NCBI GenBank assembly: GCA_020438525.1 | Contig: JAGQUL010000164.1 | Coordinates: 7,715-19,727, forward strand | Direction: 5' to 3' | DNA: 12,013 bases | From: Thermoleophilia bacterium | GTDB taxonomy: Bacteria > Actinomycetota > Thermoleophilia > Gaiellales > SKUG01 | Shown: positions 4,311-12,013 of the stretch, piece after piece | Position numbering within the stretch: position 1 is the stretch's first letter | Layout of the letters: each line of letters opens with the position of its first letter | The notes under the pieces: model-generated | The model's database searches: none | What the model saw: only the letters and a program-made list of their open reading frames with translations | Told to the model about the DNA's origin: nothing | Translations under genes and position numbers: made by a program

Positions 4311-5228
4311 GCGTCGAGCGTACGTGAGCGGGTCGCCCGACTGCCACGCGACGCCTGCGCCGCGGTCGAGCGAATCCATGAGCGTCATCTCTTCGTCGGT
4401 CAGTTCGAACCCGAACAGGTCGAGGTTGGCGCGCAGCCGGTCGGCCTTGGTGGACTTCGGTATGACGGGGAACCCGTGCTGGATCGCCCATCGCAGCAGC
4501 ACCTGCGCCTCGCTGACCTCGTGTCGCCGCGCGAGATCGGCGAATACGAAGTCGCTCGACTCCGCCTCGGCGGTCCACTCCGCCTGCTTGGCGCTGGCCT
4601 GGCCGTCGGCCGCACGCCACGTGGAGAGCGGCACGAGGCTGCTGTAGGCGATCGGCGTGATGTTGTGCTCGTGCAGGTACGCGACGAGCTCCGGCTTCTG
4701 CGACCAGGGATGCAGCTCGATCTGGTTCGCCGCCGGGGCCTCGAGCCCGCTGTGACGGATCGCCTCGAGCGTGTCGACGTTGAAATTCGATACGCCTACG
4801 TGACGGGCCAGCCCGCGGTCACGCACCTCGAGCATCGCTCCCCACAGGTCGAGGGCCTGCTCGCGGCCGAACGAGGCGTGGATGAGGTACAGGTCGACGG
4901 CGTCGAGCTGCAGGCGCTCGAGGCTCGCCTCGAGCGACTCGGCGACATCGGCCGAGGTCTTGGCTGCCTGCCCCCACTCCGGGTTGCCGGGAAAGAGCTT
5001 GGTCGTGACGAACACGTCGTCACGCGTCACCACGCCCGCGCCGATCGCCGCAGCGAGCGACGCGCCGATACCCGCCTCGTTGCCATAGCCCTCGGCGGTG
5101 TCGACGTGGCGGTATCCGAGCCGGAGCGCGTCGTCGACCACGCTTCCCACGTCGGCGTCGTCGATCAGGTACGTGCCCAGGCCGACCGCGGGCATCGTGC
5201 CTGCAGTTCCGAGGGGGATCTCACGCAT
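4308..5228 (-). CDS. Aldo-keto reductase (AKR5-like, NADPH-dependent)
   Basis: A 306-residue cytosolic (alpha/beta)8-barrel oxidoreductase, close to the usual AKR length. It should reduce aldehydes or ketones with NADPH. The catalytic tetrad is visible: D43 and Y48 in YRHVDTAEGYGNE, K77 in FVTTKL, H117 in LYLIH. Other family marks are GVSNF (145-149), NQIELHPW (168-175), PIAYSSL, and the cofactor-phosphate loop IPKSTKADRLRANL (256-269). The pattern is that of 2,5-diketo-D-gluconate reductase-like enzymes, but substrate cannot be read. ATG 5228 is chosen because AAGGAG lies six bases upstream; the in-frame ATG 5243 would consume that site. It is divergent from an AraC regulator across 159 bp, a common pairing for an inducible detoxifying reductase. 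Confidence 0.9.
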   Translation of the reverse strand: MREIPLGTAGTMPAVGLGTYLIDDADVGSVVDDALRLGYRHVDTAEGYGNEAGIGASLAAAIGAGVVTRDDVFVTTKLFPGNPEWGQAAKTSADVAESLEASLERLQLDAVDLYLIHASFGREQALDLWGAMLEVRDRGLARHVGVSNFNVDTLEAIRHSGLEAPAANQIELHPWSQKPELVAYLHEHNITPIAYSSLVPLSTWRAADGQASAKQAEWTAEAESSDFVFADLARRHEVSEAQVLLRWAIQHGFPVIPKSTKADRLRANLDLFGFELTDEEMTLMDSLDRGAGVAWQSGDPLTYARR

Positions 5229-5289
5229 GGAAGGCTCCTTCATCGGTTGCAGCTTCCACGCTACCCGGCAGGCACCGATCGCGCTGTCC

Positions 5290-5322
5290 CGATCCTCCAC
5301 GGGTCGTGCACGATCCTCCACG
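5290..5322. promoter_or_regulatory. Direct-repeat operator, AraC type
   Basis: CGATCCTCCACG occurs twice, perfectly, at 5290-5301 and 5311-5322. The 21-bp period puts both on the same helix face. It lies between the divergent reductase and AraC genes, the arrangement bound by AraC-family dimers. The function is inferred. Confidence 0.6.
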
Positions 5323-5387
5323 ATGACGGATGATCGCTTGTGCCGACGCGCCTCGTGCGCTGTCATGACGTGCATGAAAGGGCGAGA

Positions 5388-6290
5388 ATGAACCCCGCTG
5401 AGCTGCTCGACATCACCTGCACGATCCTCGACCGAGCCGGCGGATCGGACACGGGTGCGCTCGCCCCGACACGCGGCGTGCTGCTGCTGCGAAGCGTCGC
5501 GCCGTCGCCGCTCGAGGGCACCGTCTACGAGCCGGTGTTGTGCATGGTCCTGCAGGGCGCCAAGCAGGTAGTCGTGGAGGATGCGGTGGTAACGCTCGGT
5601 CCCGGCGACGCGCTCGTTGTCAGCCACGTCATGCCGGTGATGTCGACGATCACCCGGGCCAGCGCGGCCGAGCCGTACGTCGCATGCATCCTCGAGCTCG
5701 ACCTCGCGCTGCTTCGCGAGCTGCGCATCGATGTCGACGACGCGACCGACCGCGCCGACCACACGCGGGCACGCAGCGCGCTGTCGTCGGGCCGCGCCGG
5801 ACCCAAGCTGACCGACGCGATCGGCCGTTACCTCACGCTCGACCACGACGGCAGCGAAGGCAGAGCGCTCGGGCCGACCATCCTTCGCGAGATCTACCTG
5901 CGGCTGCTGCTCGACGAGCACGGAGCGACCCTGCGCGAGCTGCTCGACCACGACAGCAATGCCGCGCTCGTCGCTCGCGCGATCGCACGGATCCGGAGCG
6001 ACTACAACGAACCGATCGCCGTGCCCGAGCTCGCACGCGAGCTCGGAATGAGCACCTCGTCGCTGCACGACCACTTCCGGCGCGTCACGTCCACCACACC
6101 CCTGCGCTACCAGAAGGAGCTGCGGCTGCAGGAGGCCCGACGCCTGCTCGCATCGGGACCGGCAACGGTCACCACGGTTGCCGCCGAGGTCGGCTACGCC
6201 AGCCCGAGCCAGTTCAGCCGGGAGTACTCGAGGCGGTTCGGCGAGCCCCCGAGCCGCCACTCGACCGTCGCCGCGGGGTCGACGCCATAG
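5388..6290 (+). CDS. AraC-family transcriptional regulator
   Basis: A 300-residue regulator. The N-terminal half matches the AraC_N type sensing domain: EPVLCMVLQGAKQVVV (48-63), LGPGDALVVS (70-79) and EPYVACILELDLALLREL (95-112). The C-terminal half carries the double helix-turn-helix of the family: IAVPELARELGMSTSSLHDH (210-229), then VTTVAAEVGYASPSQFSREY (261-280) followed by FGEPPS. ATG 5388 is preceded by GAAAGGG at about five to eight bases. The divergent aldo-keto reductase is the obvious target, with the direct repeats at 5290-5322 as candidate sites. The inducer is unknown. Regulators with this N-domain are often linked to alcohol or aldehyde-type oxidoreductases. Confidence 0.9.
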   Translation: MNPAELLDITCTILDRAGGSDTGALAPTRGVLLLRSVAPSPLEGTVYEPVLCMVLQGAKQVVVEDAVVTLGPGDALVVSHVMPVMSTITRASAAEPYVACILELDLALLRELRIDVDDATDRADHTRARSALSSGRAGPKLTDAIGRYLTLDHDGSEGRALGPTILREIYLRLLLDEHGATLRELLDHDSNAALVARAIARIRSDYNEPIAVPELARELGMSTSSLHDHFRRVTSTTPLRYQKELRLQEARRLLASGPATVTTVAAEVGYASPSQFSREYSRRFGEPPSRHSTVAAGSTP

Positions 6291-6318
6291 CGCGCTGCTT
6301 CGCGACCACAGCCACGTG

Positions 6319-6669
6319 CTATCGGTGTGCGTTCGTCACCTCGACGTGGCAGGGACGACAGAGGGTCTCGAGCATGTCAAGGTGATGGTGACACCCGGCG
6401 GCGTAGCCGCCACCACGACGCGGCTCGACGTGGTGCACCTCGAGCCTGGATCGTCGAGCGCCGCACCTTTGACAGGCGCGGCGATCCCGTCGCAGCGCGG
6501 CATCACGCGCGTGACCCCAGAAGTGGTTGTCGACGAAGTCCGCGCGACAGGAGTCGCTGCACCAGCGCCGTCGTCCGACGGGCAGCACGCGCCCGCACCA
6601 CGGGCACTCCCCATCGGCCTCCGCCACGGCCTCGCGACAGTCGACCAGCAGGTGATCGATCACCGACAC
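6319..6669 (-). CDS. Small HNH endonuclease with zinc fingers
   Basis: About 116 residues. An N-terminal zinc-finger-like part is ECPWCGRVLPVGRRRWCSDSC (cysteines 22, 25, 37, 41). The HNH module follows: CQRCG (66-70), LEVHHVEPRRGGG (77-89), CHHHLDMLETLCRPCH (93-108), where the CxxC pairs bind structural zinc and H79/H80 plus H108 form the active site. The middle asparagine of HNH seems replaced (DML where DNL is usual). The start is uncertain: GTG 6669 has AAGGGG nine bases upstream, and the frame is open further upstream. It converges on the AraC gene with 28 bases between stops. Such solitary HNH proteins occur in restriction, phage and intron contexts; none is evident here. Confidence 0.75.
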   Translation of the reverse strand: MSVIDHLLVDCREAVAEADGECPWCGRVLPVGRRRWCSDSCRADFVDNHFWGHARDAALRRDRRACQRCGARRSRLEVHHVEPRRGGGYAAGCHHHLDMLETLCRPCHVEVTNAHR

Positions 6670-6971
6670 GCGTACGCGCCCCTTTCTGCATGCGCAGCAA
6701 CGACAACGAGCGCGACTCACAGTAGCGGCCGTGTCGTGTCGCGCAAGGGTGGGGCGCGTTCGCCGGAGCCTTGCCACAACCCGCGTCGCATAGACGAGAT
6801 TCCGGCCTGGATCAGGGGACCGAGCTGACGATCTCCCGTCGACGCTTCGTCCGGAAATCAACGGCGTCCGCCGCGCCGGTCTTGGCGGAACGCAGCCCGT
6901 GCATCCGTCGCATGGAGCAATAGCTGCCGCACTGTTCAAGGCCTTCCACCGACGTGCCGATGGAAGGCCGG
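6670..6971. other. Gene-poor region and structured leader of the surface protein
   Basis: I see no convincing gene. It contains the hairpin GCGTCCGCC (6864-6872)/GGCGGAACGC (6884-6893), one bulge with an 11-nt loop, and the perfect hairpin GGCCTTCCA (6940-6948)/TGGAAGGCC (6961-6969). A short minus-strand frame at about 6812-6910 has no start support. Confidence 0.45.
6940..6969 (+). promoter_or_regulatory. Hairpin masking the surface-protein ribosome site
   Basis: A nine-pair perfect stem with a 12-nt loop. The 3' strand TGGAAGGCC contains GGAAGG, the only ribosome-site-like sequence before ATG 6972. If that start is used, translation initiation would depend on opening this stem. It could otherwise be a terminator. 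Confidence 0.45.
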
Positions 6972-8690
6972 ATGGTGCGATGCCCAACACGATCGACGGT
7001 CGAGCGCGCTTCGCGCGTGCCTTCGCGAACGCGTTGCGCTCGCGCGCGATCGCGGATCCGTTCGGCGACGTTCCCCCTCGCGGTTGTCACGCTGCTGCTG
7101 AGCATGCTCTTCGTCGCGCCGACCGCATCTGCGGCAATCACCGTCAGCGGCAATGCGCACGCCCGAGGCGACTCGGCGGACGTCTGGCCTGGCTGTAGCG
7201 CCGCCACCAACATCGGCATCGCGGTGAACGGAGTGTGGGTGAAGGACACGAGCTGCAGTTCCGCCGACGGATCGTTCACGTTCACCGGGATCAACACCGC
7301 CGCCAATCAGGTGATCGCGATCTACTTCAACGGCGCCGCCGGTGGCGACAAGGGCGTCGCCTACACCAGGCCAGTCAACAACAGCACGAACATCACCGGC
7401 ATCCGCGTGTTCAAGGACGAGGTGGTGCTCGGCTCGGAGACGGCGACCGGGTGGACGAACGCCAACCTCGAGACGTGGGATTCCGACAACGACCCCGACG
7501 TGCCGCTCACCATCTCCGGCACCACGATGACCGCCCCTGGTGAAACCCGAATCCGGATCAACGCCGGCGATGCGTTCACCCCGACGGGTACCGTGACGAT
7601 CCCCCGCCTCTGGGTGGAGGGCACCTACAACGGCGCGCCAGGCGAGACGCTGACGCTCACGAAGGGCGGTGATTCGGCCTGCAAGGGCTCCTCCAACATG
7701 GCGAACCACTACGCCTTCTGCCTGGAGACCACCGGCACGTTCAACGCACCGACAACCACGCGCGTCACTTCCACATCGACGACCTCCCTGGCATCCGGCG
7801 CCACCTACCAGACGCTCTCGATCGAGCCGACATCGGGAAGCCCCACGATCAATCTCGGCTACAGCTGGAACTCCCCGGACTCGTTCGCCCAGACGCTCGT
7901 GGTCGGCACCGGATCGGCAGCCGTGGTGGCATCGGCGCAGGAAAACAAGTTCACCGTCACCGGCAACACCACCATCAACGCACTTGCGACCATCAACACG
8001 GAGAACGGCGGCACGTTCGAGGCGAACGGCAACGTGACGGGCGCAGGCGCCACGGGCCAGACCACCGGCGGCACGTTCCGCATGCGGCCCGGGTCGGGCG
8101 CGACCGTGCTGTTCGGGCCCACGTCCGGGTCGTCGGACTGGGAGTTCAACGACCTCGAGATCGAGCATTCCGGCGGCGGTGCCGCCACCGTCCGGAGCGC
8201 CGCGGGCGGCACCGGTTCGTTCCGGGTGCTGCGGAATATCACCGTCGGGCGCAGCTCCGACTCCAGCAACACCACGTTCGACCTAGAAACCAACGATCGC
8301 GTGCTCGACGTGACCTGGGACCTGGTGATCACGACGCGGGGTACGCTCCTCGCCTCGTCGACTGCGACGATGCTGCTCGCCGGCGACTTCTCACGCGCCT
8401 CGACCGGCGTGTTCGTGCCCGGAACGGGCACGGTCAGCTTCTATGAATCGACCCGGCCCTCCAAGGTTGATTTCACGACCACCGGCCAGTCCTTCTACAA
8501 CATCTCGATCACGACACCGGCAAAGGTCGTGCGCTTCGACTACTCCGAGACGACCACGATCACCAACAACCTCACCGTCGACGGCGGAGCGTGCGGCACG
8601 CGAGTCGGCATCGCATCGACCAGGGAGGCCGACGACGCCCCCCCTCGACGTGCAGGGAACCGCGAACATCCAGTTCGCAGACATCCGTGA
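6972..8690 (+). CDS. Large secreted surface protein, N-terminal part (frame broken)
   Basis: The first reading frame of one large gene. A signal peptide is clear: an arginine-rich n-region, hydrophobic FPLAVVTLLLSMLFVAP (residues about 34-50) and cleavage at TASA|AIT, so the mature protein begins at about 7134. The mature part is Thr/Ser/Gly/Asn-rich beta sequence without tryptophan-rich or catalytic motifs; VSGNAHARGD, DGSFTFTGI and later NLTVDGGACG mark module 1, which recurs in the second half. Repeated short strands suggest a beta-helix or stacked beta-sandwich. ATG 6972 follows GGAAGG by four bases; ATG 6960 and GTG 6954 are alternatives. After C7 at 8638-8644 the frame drifts and stops at 8690. 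Removing one C joins it to the downstream frame, giving 1679 residues. It is probably cell-wall-associated or exported; no enzymatic role is visible. Confidence 0.8.
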   Translation: MVRCPTRSTVERASRVPSRTRCARARSRIRSATFPLAVVTLLLSMLFVAPTASAAITVSGNAHARGDSADVWPGCSAATNIGIAVNGVWVKDTSCSSADGSFTFTGINTAANQVIAIYFNGAAGGDKGVAYTRPVNNSTNITGIRVFKDEVVLGSETATGWTNANLETWDSDNDPDVPLTISGTTMTAPGETRIRINAGDAFTPTGTVTIPRLWVEGTYNGAPGETLTLTKGGDSACKGSSNMANHYAFCLETTGTFNAPTTTRVTSTSTTSLASGATYQTLSIEPTSGSPTINLGYSWNSPDSFAQTLVVGTGSAAVVASAQENKFTVTGNTTINALATINTENGGTFEANGNVTGAGATGQTTGGTFRMRPGSGATVLFGPTSGSSDWEFNDLEIEHSGGGAATVRSAAGGTGSFRVLRNITVGRSSDSSNTTFDLETNDRVLDVTWDLVITTRGTLLASSTATMLLAGDFSRASTGVFVPGTGTVSFYESTRPSKVDFTTTGQSFYNISITTPAKVVRFDYSETTTITNNLTVDGGACGTRVGIASTREADDAPPRRAGNREHPVRRHP

Positions 8691-8769
8691 CTCCGCTGCC
8701 GTCACGCCGCTGGCAGCGACCAACTCGACTGCGGGCCCGAACAACACGAACTGGACGATCACGGGCGCC
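7134..8769 (+). repeat. Surface protein module 1 of 2 (about 545 residues)
   Basis: It opens with ITVSGNAHARGD, then NIGIAVNGVWVKDTSC and DGSFTFTG. Later come RVLRNITVG, DLVITTRGTLLASSTA, FYNISITTPAKVVRF and NNLTVDGGACG, ending NNTNWTITGAC. The same order of elements returns in module 2, so the gene grew by internal duplication. Confidence 0.6.
8638..8644 (+). other. C7 tract at the frameshift
   Basis: Seven C in a row. With six C the reading continues DDAPLDVQ into the downstream frame without loss of homology between modules. The tract is thus the single break point between the two halves of the surface gene. Confidence 0.7.
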
Positions 8770-11700
8770 TGCGCGACGGTGACCATCTCGGGCAACTCCT
8801 ACGAGGACGCACACGGCACGGTGTGGTCGCTCTGCGACGGCGTCACGCCGAACATGGCGCTCAGCGTGAACGGCTACGGCAAGGTGAACACGCCGTGCTC
8901 CCCGGTGGACGGATCGTTCAGCTTCACGCCCGTGCCAGACCCGGGACTCATCTATCTCGTCTACCAGGATCAGAACGGCACGCCGCTCGCAACGGGTGCG
9001 ACCTACGGACTCGCACCGACACCGATCGCGAGCGTGACCGACGTCGACGTCGTCTACGGCGAGGTGCGCCTGCGCAGCGACAGCGGCGCGCCGATCAGAA
9101 GCAGCCACCTCAACATGTACGACTACGACATCGACACGACCCTCGGCGTGAAGGTCCTCGACGGCTACGACCGGCTCTACCTCAACGACGCCTCTGACTC
9201 CGCCTCGGACGACGGCGAGCTGTACATCGAGGCCGGCACCGAGTTCCGCCCCAACCACTACGTCGACGCGACCGCCCTCGACCTTCGTGGCACGATCACG
9301 AACGCCGGCGGGACCGAGTCCCTCCTGAACAACCAGCTCGCCGTCCATGGATCCGGAACGAGCACGGACTGTGACGATCCGATCGGCACCTCGATGCCTA
9401 TCTGTGCCGGGCCCGCAGGCGGCATCAACGCCTACGACGGCAGCGACCAGGTCGTGCTCGATTCGACCTCTCCCTACGCGATCGCGGCGATGGACTACCC
9501 GTCCCTCCGGCTCACCCCGTCGACCGGCGACAATCCAGCGGTACAGCTCGGCGGTTCCGGAAACGGCACCTTGCGTGTGCGCGGTGAGCTGCAGCTCGGC
9601 TCCGGCGGCAACGACGTCGCCGTCGACACGTCCACCTACAGCCCCTACGTCTGGGTCGACGGAGACACCGGCCAGATCGGCAACCTCGACATCAGTACCG
9701 ACTCCTCGCTGGCGGGAACCAGCGACGTACGCGTCGACGCGAACATGGTCGGAGGCGGCTCCATCGACATGACCGGCGGCACGTTCGAGAATCGCATCCA
9801 GACCAACGACGACGCACAGGACAACGTCGGCCCGGCCGGCAGTGGCGACCACACGTACTACAATCTCACGTTCTCCACCTCCGGATTCAGCCGCAGCCCC
9901 GACTTCCAGTCGAGCAGCGGCACGATCCGGGTTCGCAACGACCTGCAGATCGGCAACCCCGCGGACTCCGGCACCACCACGCTCGTCAACAACACGATCA
10001 ACGAGACGATCGACGTCGACGGCAGCGTGATCATCACCAGCCGCGGCAGCCTCTCCGCTGCGTCGAGCCCCGCGACCCCGTTCACGATCGGCGACGACTT
10101 CACCAACCAGGGCACGTTCACCGGCAACGGCGGCACCGTGACCTTCGACACGGCATCGAACATCTCCACCGTCACCACGAGCGCACCCACGACGTTCTCC
10201 AACCTCGCCACCACGACTCCCGACAAGACGCTCCGGCTCCAGCACGGCATGACGACCACCGTCACCGGCACGTTCACCGCCAATGGCGGCAGCTGCGGAT
10301 CGCCAGTCACGATCGAGTCGACGCTCGCGGGGTCCACGGCAACCATCAACATGGGAACCTCCGGCGTGCAGTACGCCACGCTGCGCGACTCGACTGCGTC
10401 CCCCGGTCGCACGGCAACGTCCTCGGCGAACCTCGGCAACAACAGCGGGTGGACGTTCGCCGGCGGCTGTTCCGCGCCCACGTCCATGCTCTCGCACGAC
10501 ACCAATGCAAGCGGGCTCGGGATCCCGCAGAATCCTGCCATCCTCGTCGACACCCCACACTTCTCGTGGATCAACAACTCGGGGCTGACTGCAGACCGTT
10601 CGCGCACGCAGGTCGTCAACACTCCCGTCGACGCCGATGTCGTGGCACTCTGGCCGAACGACGGCAACGGCCACGACCTCGCCGGCAGCGGCGGCGGCGA
10701 CCTCGTGCCTGCAGGTGCGCCCAACGACGCTTCCTGGGATGCGACCTCCATCCAGCCAGGCTTCGGCCAATCGCTCGTCACCGACGGAGACGACGCAGCG
10801 ATCGCGTCGAGCGCTTCCAGCTCGCTCGACATCGACACGTTCACGGTCGAGGCATGGGTGCGCATCTCGTCGCTGACCACCGGAATCGGCACGGAGTCGG
10901 TACTCGTGACGAAAGACACCTCGACTACCGACCGCAACTTCCGCCTGGGGGTGATGCGAACCGCCGCGACCACAGGGGTGGCATGGGCGGACATCTCCAC
11001 CGGGGGAGCGGCCGGCCCCGCGCCGCTGCAGGGAACGACCGACCTCGACGACGGCCAGTGGCACCATGTCGCGTACACCGTCGATTCCACGCCCGCCGAT
11101 CCGAACAAGGTACAGACGCTCGTCGTCGACGGCACGGTCGAGGCAACGTCGACGTTCAGCGGCAACGTCGACAACCCTGCGGTTCCCGTCGTCGTCGGTG
11201 CCGCCTCGACCTTCACCAACGGGCTCGACGGAAGGATCGACGACGTTCGGATCTCCAGCGCGGTCCGATCACCTGCAGAGATCAAGGGCTACGTGCGCAG
11301 CCGCATGCCCCACGGCACGGTGCTCTGGGACAGCGATCCCTCGAACGCCGGCATCGCCCTGGCAAGCTGCAACAACCTCGCACGCTGCGCGGACGTGATC
11401 CACGGCGGCGTACCGGTGGTGCGCGACGGTGCGCGCTACTACGTTCGGGGGAAGCTGAAATCGACCACCGCGATCTGGTCGGCGTGGAGCACCTGGGACT
11501 GGTTCGAGGCGGCGAGCGGAATCACGATCAACATCACTTCCGGCGCGTCCGAGTCACTGGGCACCGCCCTGCCGAACACGGACCTGACCGCGACGAGCGA
11601 CATCGACGTGTGGACCAACGACCGCAACGGCTACACGCTGCTCGTGAAGGGTCCGGACGATGTCTGGGGCATGGACGGACCCGGCGCGGCGACGCTTCCC

Positions 11701-12012
11701 CGCTTCACGGCACCGCCCGATTCACCTGCATCGTGGCCCGCGCTCACACCGGGCTATTTCGGCTTCACCGTGCTGGCTGCGACGGGCGGCAAGGACACTG
11801 CCGTCTGGGGGACCGGCAGCACAGAAACCTCGTTCGCCACGCTGAACTACGTCGGCCTGCAGCAGAGTCGCGCAGCCGTGGCCCATCGGCGCAACAGCTA
11901 CTCGCTTGCGACCGACACGATCACCGCGTCATATCGAGCAGACGTCGCTGCGGCCCAGGCCGGCGGCGCGTACACGACGACCATCGATTACATCGTGATC
12001 GCCAACGTCTAG
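8650..12012 (+). CDS. Large surface protein, C-terminal part with LamG-like domain
   Basis: The continuation of the gene beginning at 6972. I place the start at an in-frame GTG only for bookkeeping; no ribosome site precedes it. In order: the end of module 1 (TANIQFADIRDSA), module 2 (about 8779-10475), then a LamG/concanavalin-like jellyroll (about 10640-11285) with DTFTVEAWVR, GQWHHVAYTVD and GLDGRIDDVRIS. Last comes a C-terminal beta domain (about 11518-12009) with ATSDIDVWTNDRNGYTLLVK, GYFGFTVLA and YTTTIDYIVIANV. The last domain resembles WxL-like or related wall-binding beta domains, but I see no LPXTG motif or C-terminal membrane helix. LamG domains usually bind glycans or proteins, so adhesion is a reasonable inference. 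The stop is TAG at 12010-12012. Confidence 0.8.
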   Translation: MQGTANIQFADIRDSAAVTPLAATNSTAGPNNTNWTITGACATVTISGNSYEDAHGTVWSLCDGVTPNMALSVNGYGKVNTPCSPVDGSFSFTPVPDPGLIYLVYQDQNGTPLATGATYGLAPTPIASVTDVDVVYGEVRLRSDSGAPIRSSHLNMYDYDIDTTLGVKVLDGYDRLYLNDASDSASDDGELYIEAGTEFRPNHYVDATALDLRGTITNAGGTESLLNNQLAVHGSGTSTDCDDPIGTSMPICAGPAGGINAYDGSDQVVLDSTSPYAIAAMDYPSLRLTPSTGDNPAVQLGGSGNGTLRVRGELQLGSGGNDVAVDTSTYSPYVWVDGDTGQIGNLDISTDSSLAGTSDVRVDANMVGGGSIDMTGGTFENRIQTNDDAQDNVGPAGSGDHTYYNLTFSTSGFSRSPDFQSSSGTIRVRNDLQIGNPADSGTTTLVNNTINETIDVDGSVIITSRGSLSAASSPATPFTIGDDFTNQGTFTGNGGTVTFDTASNISTVTTSAPTTFSNLATTTPDKTLRLQHGMTTTVTGTFTANGGSCGSPVTIESTLAGSTATINMGTSGVQYATLRDSTASPGRTATSSANLGNNSGWTFAGGCSAPTSMLSHDTNASGLGIPQNPAILVDTPHFSWINNSGLTADRSRTQVVNTPVDADVVALWPNDGNGHDLAGSGGGDLVPAGAPNDASWDATSIQPGFGQSLVTDGDDAAIASSASSSLDIDTFTVEAWVRISSLTTGIGTESVLVTKDTSTTDRNFRLGVMRTAATTGVAWADISTGGAAGPAPLQGTTDLDDGQWHHVAYTVDSTPADPNKVQTLVVDGTVEATSTFSGNVDNPAVPVVVGAASTFTNGLDGRIDDVRISSAVRSPAEIKGYVRSRMPHGTVLWDSDPSNAGIALASCNNLARCADVIHGGVPVVRDGARYYVRGKLKSTTAIWSAWSTWDWFEAASGITINITSGASESLGTALPNTDLTATSDIDVWTNDRNGYTLLVKGPDDVWGMDGPGAATLPRFTAPPDSPASWPALTPGYFGFTVLAATGGKDTAVWGTGSTETSFATLNYVGLQQSRAAVAHRRNSYSLATDTITASYRADVAAAQAGGAYTTTIDYIVIANV
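8770..10475 (+). repeat. Surface protein module 2 of 2 (about 568 residues)
   Basis: It opens with VTISGNSYED, then NMALSVNGYGKVNTPC and DGSFSFTP. Later come RVRNDLQIG, SVIITSRGSLSAASSP, FSNLATTTPDKTLRL and GTFTANGGSCG, ending NNSGWTFAGGC. The spacing parallels module 1. Divergence is high, so the duplication is old. Confidence 0.6.
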
Positions 12013-12013
12013 G

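Noticed and set aside
5229..6260. Upstream extension of the reductase frame on the minus strand
   Set aside because: The frame stays open antisense to the AraC gene, but reductase homology begins at ATG 5228, which has a good ribosome site.
6812..6910. Possible short minus-strand peptide ending near 6812
   Set aside because: There is no ribosome site, no recognisable family, and it overlaps the hairpin leader of the surface gene.
6936..8168. Minus-strand open frame of about 410 codons
   Set aside because: Same reason: reverse-frame shadow of the surface gene, with no ribosome site or recognisable motif.
8572..11067. Very long open frame on the minus strand (over 800 codons)
   Set aside because: It is antisense to the surface protein, has low-complexity Arg/Val/Gly-rich composition typical of reverse frames in GC-rich genes, and shows no domain motif.

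Overview
The window is GC-rich bacterial DNA, most likely from an actinomycete-type bacterium (Actinomycetota). The class cannot be fixed from sequence alone. Supporting signs are the high GC content, an ECF sigma factor overlapping a one-pass anti-sigma-like partner, a probably leaderless toxin-antitoxin promoter with a consensus -10 box, and Actinobacteria-style AraC, aldo-keto reductase and HNH proteins. Nothing here settles whether it is an isolate or a metagenomic contig.

Bases 1-4004 look like a mobile island built at a tRNA-Thr(CGT) gene. The 42-nt 3' part of that tRNA, starting exactly at the anticodon loop, occurs three times in the same orientation (1-42, 2678-2719, 3927-3968). Copies 2 and 3 lack the tRNA 5' half and close 199-bp near-identical repeats (2521-2719 and 3770-3968). 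Between the copies lie two cassettes. Cassette A (about 2.7 kb) carries a NYN-domain nuclease with a four-cysteine knuckle (312-992) and, convergent to it, an ECF sigma/anti-sigma-like operon (2445 to 1056, minus strand). Cassette B (about 1.25 kb) carries a RelE/HigB-like toxin and a HigA-like XRE antitoxin (3161-3753). Neither cassette contains an integrase, so the layout resembles tandem att-flanked passenger elements (CIME-like) mobilised in trans. A strong hairpin (3977-4004) directly follows the last tRNA copy.

Bases 4005-6319 carry a degenerate tRNA-like sequence on the minus strand (4080-4153), an aldo-keto reductase (5228 to 4308, minus) and a divergent AraC-family regulator (5388-6290, plus). 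Their shared intergenic region holds a perfect 12-bp direct repeat at 21-bp spacing, a likely AraC-type operator. A small HNH endonuclease (6669 to 6319, minus) converges on the regulator.

Bases 6670-12013 hold a structured leader and then one very large secreted surface protein (6972-12012). It has a signal peptide, two long tandem beta-rich modules, a LamG-like domain and a C-terminal beta domain resembling wall- or surface-associated domains. The reading frame is broken once, at a run of seven C (8638-8644). Removing one C restores a 1679-residue protein, so this is either a homopolymer sequencing error or a phase-variable tract.
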